From contig JBOHVS010000003.1 in assembly GCA_050735975.1 (NCBI GenBank), positions 1 through 46,096 of the forward strand: a stretch of 46,096 nt of DNA. Reading direction: 5' to 3'. The notes beneath the pieces were generated by a model. That model was not told the DNA's origin. It ran no database searches and saw only the letters and a list, made by a program, of their open reading frames with translations. Source of the stretch: DATMBL01 sp050735975 (GTDB taxonomy: Bacteria; Desulfobacterota; Binatia; UBA9968). The position numbers were made by a program, and so were the translations under genes. Within the stretch, counting starts at the first letter, position 1. Every line of letters starts with the position of its first letter. This document shows positions 42,196-46,096 of this stretch, piece by piece.

Positions 42196-43403
42196 AGTCG
42201 CGGCCCCCGGTTAAAACGGCCGGCGTTGCCCCTCCCGGCGTTCGTTTCAGGTGTGGCGGTACCCGTGGGGCGGCTGAGAAGTATACGTTCTCCAACGTCG
42301 AGCCCATCCATAACCTCCGCGTGCGTGCGCGTTTGCAAACCGACATGGATGATGCGCTCTTCGCGGCCTGATTCGGAAGCCACCGCCACGCGATATCCCT
42401 TGCCCTTCTCGTTATCTTCCTCTGGCGCCGGAACCGTCAACGCCTCGGTGGGAATAATCGTTGCGTTCTCGGCCCTGCCGAAGATGAAAAAGACTTGTGT
42501 CGTCATACCGGTCATGAGTTGGCGATCTTCGTTTGTCACATCGATCAGGACGTCGTAGAGCACCACGTCGTTGACGATCTGCGGCGCAGGCAGGATTTGC
42601 CGCACCTTGCCCTGCCAGCGCCGCTCCGTGTTGCCGAGAATGGTGAAGTAGACCGGCATACCTTCTCTAAGACGGGTTATATCCGCTTCGGCCACTTGGG
42701 CGCGCACGGTCATAGTGTCGAGACTCGCGATCTGAAGAATAGTGGGCGCGCTCTGGTTCGCGTTCAAGGTCTGTCCTTCGCGGGCGGGCATGGTTGTGAC
42801 GGTCCCCGCCATCGGCGCGTAGATTTTCGTGAAGCCTAGATTTGTGCGGTTGCCTCGCAAGTTCGATTCAGTTTCCTGGATTTGCGCCGCGATCGAGTCA
42901 ACCTGCGCCTTGGCGACTGCCGCCTGTGATTCGCTTTCCTGCAATGCCTGCTGACTCACGGCATTGACGGCAATCAACTCCTGATTGCGCTTGAGATTTT
43001 TTTCCGCCAGCGCCAGCTCCGCCTTCTGCTGATTCAGCTGCGCCTTTAGGCTGTCGATGCGCGCTTCGTTCGCCTCCACCTGGGCCTGGTAGACGCGCGG
43101 GTCGATTTCGGCAAGGAGTTGGTTTTTCGTCACGCTGTCACCGATCTCCACACGGATTTGCTTTAGCTGTCCGGACACCTGAGTGCCGACGTCTACGTAT
43201 TGCTTTGGTTCTAACTTGCCCTGGGATGTGACAACCTCCTCAATCGTGCCGCGCGTCGCAGCCACGGGACGGAGGGAGTCTATTTGCGGCTTGCGCGCCG
43301 CGGCGGCGTACCAGTACCAGCCTCCGGCGACGATGCTCGCCACAGCCAAAAGGGAGATCATTTTGCTGAGCCGTCTTTTGGCGAGGGTAATGTTCCATTT
43401 CAT
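42192..43403 (-). CDS. macA: MacA-like membrane-fusion protein
   Basis: 403 aa. One N-terminal anchor (ISLLAVASIVAGGWYWYAAA), the MacA-type opening RGTIEEVVTSQGKLEPKQYV, lipoyl halves (QLLAEIDPRVYQ and YAPMAGTVTTMPAREGQT), a helical hairpin, and a C-terminal ILLSRP end. GGAAGGG lies about 10 nt before the ATG. Follows the spacer after the Spy/CpxP-like gene. Its C-terminal Arg/Gly/Asn-rich tail (NAGRGNAGRFNRGPRL) is unusual but short. Confidence 0.94.
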   Translation of the reverse strand: MKWNITLAKRRLSKMISLLAVASIVAGGWYWYAAAARKPQIDSLRPVAATRGTIEEVVTSQGKLEPKQYVDVGTQVSGQLKQIRVEIGDSVTKNQLLAEIDPRVYQAQVEANEARIDSLKAQLNQQKAELALAEKNLKRNQELIAVNAVSQQALQESESQAAVAKAQVDSIAAQIQETESNLRGNRTNLGFTKIYAPMAGTVTTMPAREGQTLNANQSAPTILQIASLDTMTVRAQVAEADITRLREGMPVYFTILGNTERRWQGKVRQILPAPQIVNDVVLYDVLIDVTNEDRQLMTGMTTQVFFIFGRAENATIIPTEALTVPAPEEDNEKGKGYRVAVASESGREERIIHVGLQTRTHAEVMDGLDVGERILLSRPTGTATPETNAGRGNAGRFNRGPRL

Positions 43404-43476
43404 ATTGGTTTGCCCTTCCGGTTGGGTTCCTACCTTTCTAATACGACTGGCGGGCCGGGAGTCTCCGCTCTTTAAG

Positions 43477-43583
43477 GAAGGTTAAGGCTCAGGCTGAGGC
43501 CAGAAGAAAAGATACTTAAGGTTAAGGTTTAAAGACCCCTCTCAAGTCGTCCTGAGCCTTAGCCTCCTCAGCCTCTTTTACTT
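43477..43583. repeat. AACCTC/AAGGTT-type hexamer repeats between macA and the CpxP-like gene
   Basis: Units such as AAGGTTAAGGCTCAGG (43478-43493) and CTTAAGGTTAAGG, with the inverse CCTGAGCCTTAGCCTCC (43551-43567). The two halves can pair, so a hairpin may form in the transcript between the regulatory genes and macA. No gene in it. Confidence 0.55.
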
Positions 43584-44018
43584 CTAGCGGGATGGCGGCG
43601 ATGGACGTTTGAACGCTTCGGCGAGCGTTTGCCGTTGTTCCGGGGCCAATTCCCGGGCGACTTCCTTCATGCTCGCTGACAGGCGCTTGGACAGTTGCCA
43701 GCGCAATTCGCTGATTTTCCCAACTAGTCGATCATAAGCAGCTTCGTCGAAAGGTTCCGCGGTAAAAACGCGAATAGTTTCGTTTCTCGCCTCTTGAATC
43801 TGATCACGTATCGGCTGCACTTCTCCGCGGAGTTGCTCCATCTTCTCAAGAAACCGTGAGCGCGCCGGCTCCGGTAGCTGCGTCGCCGCCTTTTCGATTC
43901 TTTGTTGACGGAATGATTCCCTCCCGAAGCGGTTCGGCAGTTGCCCGAGAAGGACGCCCACAAAAAGGACATTCAGAACGATCGAAACAAGAAAAGCCAG
44001 CTTAAGAACTCGATTCAT
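43584..44018 (-). CDS. Spy/CpxP/ZraP-like periplasmic sensor protein
   Basis: 144 aa, N-terminal anchor (LAFLVSIVLNVLFVGVLLGQ) and a helical, Arg/Glu-rich periplasmic body with PEPARSRFLEKMEQLRGEV and APEQRQTLAEAFKR, the pattern of the heavy-metal-sensor/Spy family. Such proteins chaperone unfolded proteins or sense metals and often accompany ECF systems. It overlaps the anti-sigma gene by four bases, so the three genes form one control unit. Confidence 0.82.
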   Translation of the reverse strand: MNRVLKLAFLVSIVLNVLFVGVLLGQLPNRFGRESFRQQRIEKAATQLPEPARSRFLEKMEQLRGEVQPIRDQIQEARNETIRVFTAEPFDEAAYDRLVGKISELRWQLSKRLSASMKEVARELAPEQRQTLAEAFKRPSPPSR

Positions 44019-44350
44019 AATATGTCCTCGTCGGCGTACAGAAAGCTCTGCACGTTAACGTTAGCTGAAGCATCGGTTTTCGGATACATCGTGTTGATGT
44101 CTCTGGTACCCACGGGGCTGTTCAGGCCGATTACAAAACCCAAGATCAGCGTGCTGGTGAGCACATAGGCGGGCCGCGCCAAGTGAAATTCAGCGAACAA
44201 ACCCCTTAGCCAATAGGTCAGCGGGATCGTCCCCTTTTGCGGAATGCTCTGGGCCCGTAAAACGATCCGCTCAGCCAGGTCCGGACTGGCAGGCTCGAAC
44301 CGGCGTGATCTAAACATTCTCTCGAGTTTTTCGTCAGGGCTATCGCTCAT
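44015..44350 (-). CDS. Putative anti-sigma factor
   Basis: 111 aa. A soluble N-terminal ~45 residues (SDSPDEKLERMFRSRRF) precede one TM helix (YVLTSTLILGFVIGLNSPV, residues ~60-80) and a short periplasmic end. No zinc HxxxCxxC motif is seen. The place just after the ECF sigma gene and the topology make anti-sigma factor likely. AGGAGATCTT precedes the ATG. Nine bases separate it from the sigma gene. Confidence 0.7.
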   Translation of the reverse strand: MSDSPDEKLERMFRSRRFEPASPDLAERIVLRAQSIPQKGTIPLTYWLRGLFAEFHLARPAYVLTSTLILGFVIGLNSPVGTRDINTMYPKTDASANVNVQSFLYADEDIL

Positions 44351-44359
44351 AAGATCTCC

Positions 44360-44914
44360 TCATAAATACGCTTTCATGCGTTGCTTGAGGGTCGTTTTCG
44401 CGCGCATAATCAATGACTGTAAGGCCTTCAAATTCACACCCATGACATCCGCCGCTTCCTGGTTGCTCAATCCTTCGTCGAAACAGAGATTCAACGCCAT
44501 CCGCTGCCGTTCGGGCAGGGCGGCGATCTCTTTTTCCAGTATTTTTTGTTCCTCGCTTCGAATCATCGTGGCGTCCACTGTTTCTCGTTCATCGGACAGC
44601 GGCATCTCTTCGTCCAACTCCAGCGGTCGTTTCTTCTTCGCCCAGTCGAGGCATAGATTCACCACGATACGATAAAACCAGGTGGTGAATTTGGTATTGC
44701 GCTGGGGTTGCCATCTGCCCGGATCTTCCCACAGCTTCAGGAAAGCCTCCTGTACCATATCCTCCGCCGTGTCCCTGTCTTGCACGTACCGATAGGCGAG
44801 CCGGTAGAAGCGCTCGGTATGTCGCTGCGCGAGCATCCCAAAGGCCTGCTGGCTGCCGTTCTGAATGTGTTCGAGCAGTTCGCGATCGTCTTTTTCAGCC
44901 CAGCCTGCCGCCAT
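44360..44914 (-). CDS. ECF-family RNA polymerase sigma factor
   Basis: 184 aa. Region 2: YRLAYRYVQDRDTAEDMVQE and AFLKLWEDP, with TKFTTWFYRIVVNLCLDWAK. Region 4: LPERQRMALNLCFDEGLSNQ and EAADVMGVNLKALQSLIMRA. It would direct transcription of the anti-sigma, Spy-like and MacAB-TolC genes behind it, under envelope stress. No autoregulated promoter was confidently found upstream. The ATG at 44914 has no strong ribosome site. Confidence 0.92.
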   Translation of the reverse strand: MAAGWAEKDDRELLEHIQNGSQQAFGMLAQRHTERFYRLAYRYVQDRDTAEDMVQEAFLKLWEDPGRWQPQRNTKFTTWFYRIVVNLCLDWAKKKRPLELDEEMPLSDERETVDATMIRSEEQKILEKEIAALPERQRMALNLCFDEGLSNQEAADVMGVNLKALQSLIMRAKTTLKQRMKAYL

Positions 44915-45589
44915 ACCGTCGCTTGTTTAGAGAGTTGGCCTCGAGTTAATGGAGTAATCATACAACCATAACAGCGCGGAGCGAAAACTCTACCAGGCTG
45001 CTGAAAGAGATTCATATGCCGATTGGATACCCCCCGGACTTCGATTTCTGATCTCTGATCTCCGACCTCTGACTTGTACGCTTTGCCGCCTGACCTCTAA
45101 TCCGTTATACGAACGGGAAAGCAAAAGTATCCGCAGACAGGTAAACTGGTCGAGATATGTTATGTAAGCCCTTAGAGTCCCTGCGAAAACACTGCTCGGG
45201 CTAGGATCGTGCTGTGTTCGAGGAGACCAGGTTGGTGAGCGAATTGGAGTATCGGAATACGGAAGTAATTGGAGTAATAGGTGTGAATGCACGGCTCCAG
45301 TATTCCCCGCCGAGAGACTGGGTCGTAATCCGTTCATGGTTCGACACGCTCACCACGAACGGGGTGGCTATACGTGAGTTCAAGTATTTAGCCGCTCGCC
45401 CTGAGCTTTGTCGAAGGGTGAGCGAGTCACTGCGAACACAGACTCCGAGCGCAGCGAAGCGGACGAGGCTTTCTCAACCGCCTGTCCGAGCCGCGAACCT
45501 TGCAGAGATGATAGCCGAATGTTACAAAAGGATAAGTGCTTCTCCAGTCCAAGGTAGATCTCGGGTAGCACCGATTAAACTCTTTTAAG
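44915..45589. repeat. Long spacer with dispersed repeats and hairpins, no gene accepted
   Basis: Contains CCAGGCTGCTGAAAGAG (44994-45010, inverse of the dispersed motif) and a TCTGATCTCCGACC-type block (45047-45106). GGAGTAnT-type units occur at 44950 and 45245-45280. Two related hairpins, described separately, sit at 45330-45362 and 45393-45424. A 124-codon frame crossing it has no protein-like features. Confidence 0.55.
45330..45424. repeat. Two related inverted-repeat hairpins of the TTCGACAnGCTCA family
   Basis: Hairpin 1: CCGTTCATGG (45330-45339) with CCACGAACGG (45353-45362), loop TTCGACACGCTCA. Hairpin 2: CGCTCGCCCT (45393-45402) with AGGGTGAGCG (45415-45424), loop GAGCTTTGTCGA, the inverse of TCGACAAAGCTC. 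So the same element stands in opposite directions 30 bp apart. A degenerate copy lies near 8904. Confidence 0.65.
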
Positions 45590-46096
45590 ATGACAACAGC
45601 GCGGGTTAGCCCCAGGACACGGGGAGTGCTTTTGTTGTTGGCGTTGCTGGGTTGCGCCGCCGCATGGCATGGGACTCCTCTCAAACACTGGATTGACTTC
45701 GAAACCGTTGCCGCCTGGCAACAGTCGTTCAAAGCTGATCCCGCGGCCCCCTACATTATTGTGGGCGCCTACTTAACGGGCGTCTTCGTTTTTTTCCCCA
45801 TCACACTTCTCACTGCCGCTACGATTTTCACCTTTGGCCCTGTTGCGGGCAACGCTTACTCTTTAGTTGGCTGGCTCCTCAGCGCAGCGCTGGGATACGC
45901 GATCGGAAAGGTACTCGGACGCGACTGGCTTCGCGGCCTCGTGGGCCATCGCCTCGGTCGTTTGGATCGAGAGGCCGATCGAAACGGTCTCCTCGCGGTG
46001 CTGGCGCTGCGGATATTGCCGGTCGCGCCATTCACGGTGGTAAATCTTTTCATCGGTGCATCTCATATCCGATTTAGCGATTTCATCGTCGGCAGC
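45590..46096 (+). CDS. TVP38/TMEM64 (VTT-domain) membrane protein, 3' truncated
   Basis: 169 codons from the ATG at 45590 to the window edge without a stop. A first TM segment (VLLLLALLGCAAAWH), then the VTT-domain run: PYIIVGAYLTGVFVFFPITL, LLTAATIFTFGPVAGNAYS, SAALGYAIGKVLGRDWLR, and ALRILPVAPFTVVNLFIGAS. This last R-I-x-P-x-x-P-F-x-x-x-N block is the family mark. Members affect lipid flipping or membrane homeostasis. No clear ribosome site. In some bacteria this domain is joined to phospholipase D-like domains; here it starts close to its own N-terminus. Confidence 0.88.
   Translation, partial: MTTARVSPRTRGVLLLLALLGCAAAWHGTPLKHWIDFETVAAWQQSFKADPAAPYIIVGAYLTGVFVFFPITLLTAATIFTFGPVAGNAYSLVGWLLSAALGYAIGKVLGRDWLRGLVGHRLGRLDREADRNGLLAVLALRILPVAPFTVVNLFIGASHIRFSDFIVGS

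Noticed and set aside
45214..45588. 124-codon plus-strand frame
   Set aside because: It crosses two hairpin repeats and other dispersed repeat units; no protein-like features or ribosome site.
1..46096. Prophage, insertion sequence or toxin-antitoxin genes
   Set aside because: No transposase, integrase, phage structural or toxin-antitoxin motif was found in any credible frame; mobile character is limited to small non-coding repeats.

Overview
The window comes from a diderm (Gram-negative-type), moderately GC-rich bacterium. It has a BamD-like outer-membrane assembly lipoprotein, two TolC-family outer membrane channels, an RND pump, a MacAB pump and lipobox signal peptides. The mix of a group 1h hydrogenase cluster, orphan NMT1-type binding proteins, an ACMSD-like amidohydrolase and dispersed low-complexity intergenic repeats resembles uncultured soil or subsurface lineages such as Binatia/Desulfobacterota-like, NC10 or Rokubacteria-like bacteria. 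That placement is an inference; no rRNA or tRNA is present to settle it.

Region 1 (1-8714): the 3' part of a bamD-like gene with a long repetitive C-terminal extension meets, tail to tail, a minus-strand efflux operon. In transcription order that operon is TolC-like channel, membrane-fusion protein 1, MdtB/C-like RND permease, membrane-fusion protein 2. Region 2 (8715-10764): repeat-rich spacer, a small Pmp3/YqaE membrane protein and a YihY/BrkB membrane protein.

Region 3 (11128-24564) is the centrepiece: a 13-kb, all-plus-strand, tightly packed cluster for a group 1h (formerly group 5, 'actinobacterial-type', high-affinity) [NiFe] hydrogenase. It starts with an excellent sigma-54 promoter match. 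Then follow hhyS, hhyL, a 41-aa ORF, a NifU/Rieske-like fusion protein, a 63-aa ORF, DUF5947, DUF6084, two uncharacterised proteins, an endopeptidase, a 55-aa DUF6893-like membrane peptide, and hypA-hypF-hypC-hypD-(GmhA-like SIS isomerase)-hypE. hypB is not in the window. The two catalytic subunits would oxidise H2 at trace levels. The Hyp proteins build the NiFe(CN)2CO centre, and the endopeptidase trims HhyL. The conserved unknown proteins are the most plausible 'undescribed system' here: probably dedicated assembly, electron-transfer or membrane-attachment factors.

Region 4 (24877-34674): a hemerythrin, with its own sigma-54-like promoter and a strong 3' hairpin, then an amidohydrolase, an NMT1-type binding protein, an M19 dipeptidase, and a plus-strand run of peptide-binding protein, accB, accC, dppB-like and dppC-like genes, where biotin carboxylase genes sit inside a peptide-transporter locus. 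Region 5 (34777-38820): a secreted S1 peptidase, an M48 lipoprotein peptidase, a leaderless NMT1-like protein and an isochorismatase-fold protein that lacks the usual nucleophilic Cys. Region 6 (38905-44914, minus): an ECF sigma factor, a putative anti-sigma factor and a Spy/CpxP-like protein lead into macA-macB-nodT/tolC, a self-regulated envelope-stress export module. Region 7: a repeat-rich spacer with related hairpins, and the start of a TVP38/TMEM64 membrane protein running off the end.

Intergenic gaps repeatedly carry three sorts of dispersed short repeats: TCTGACC-like heptamers, AACCTC-like hexamers and TTCGACAnGCTCA hairpins. They are described below. No CRISPR array, complete insertion sequence, prophage, tRNA or rRNA was seen.
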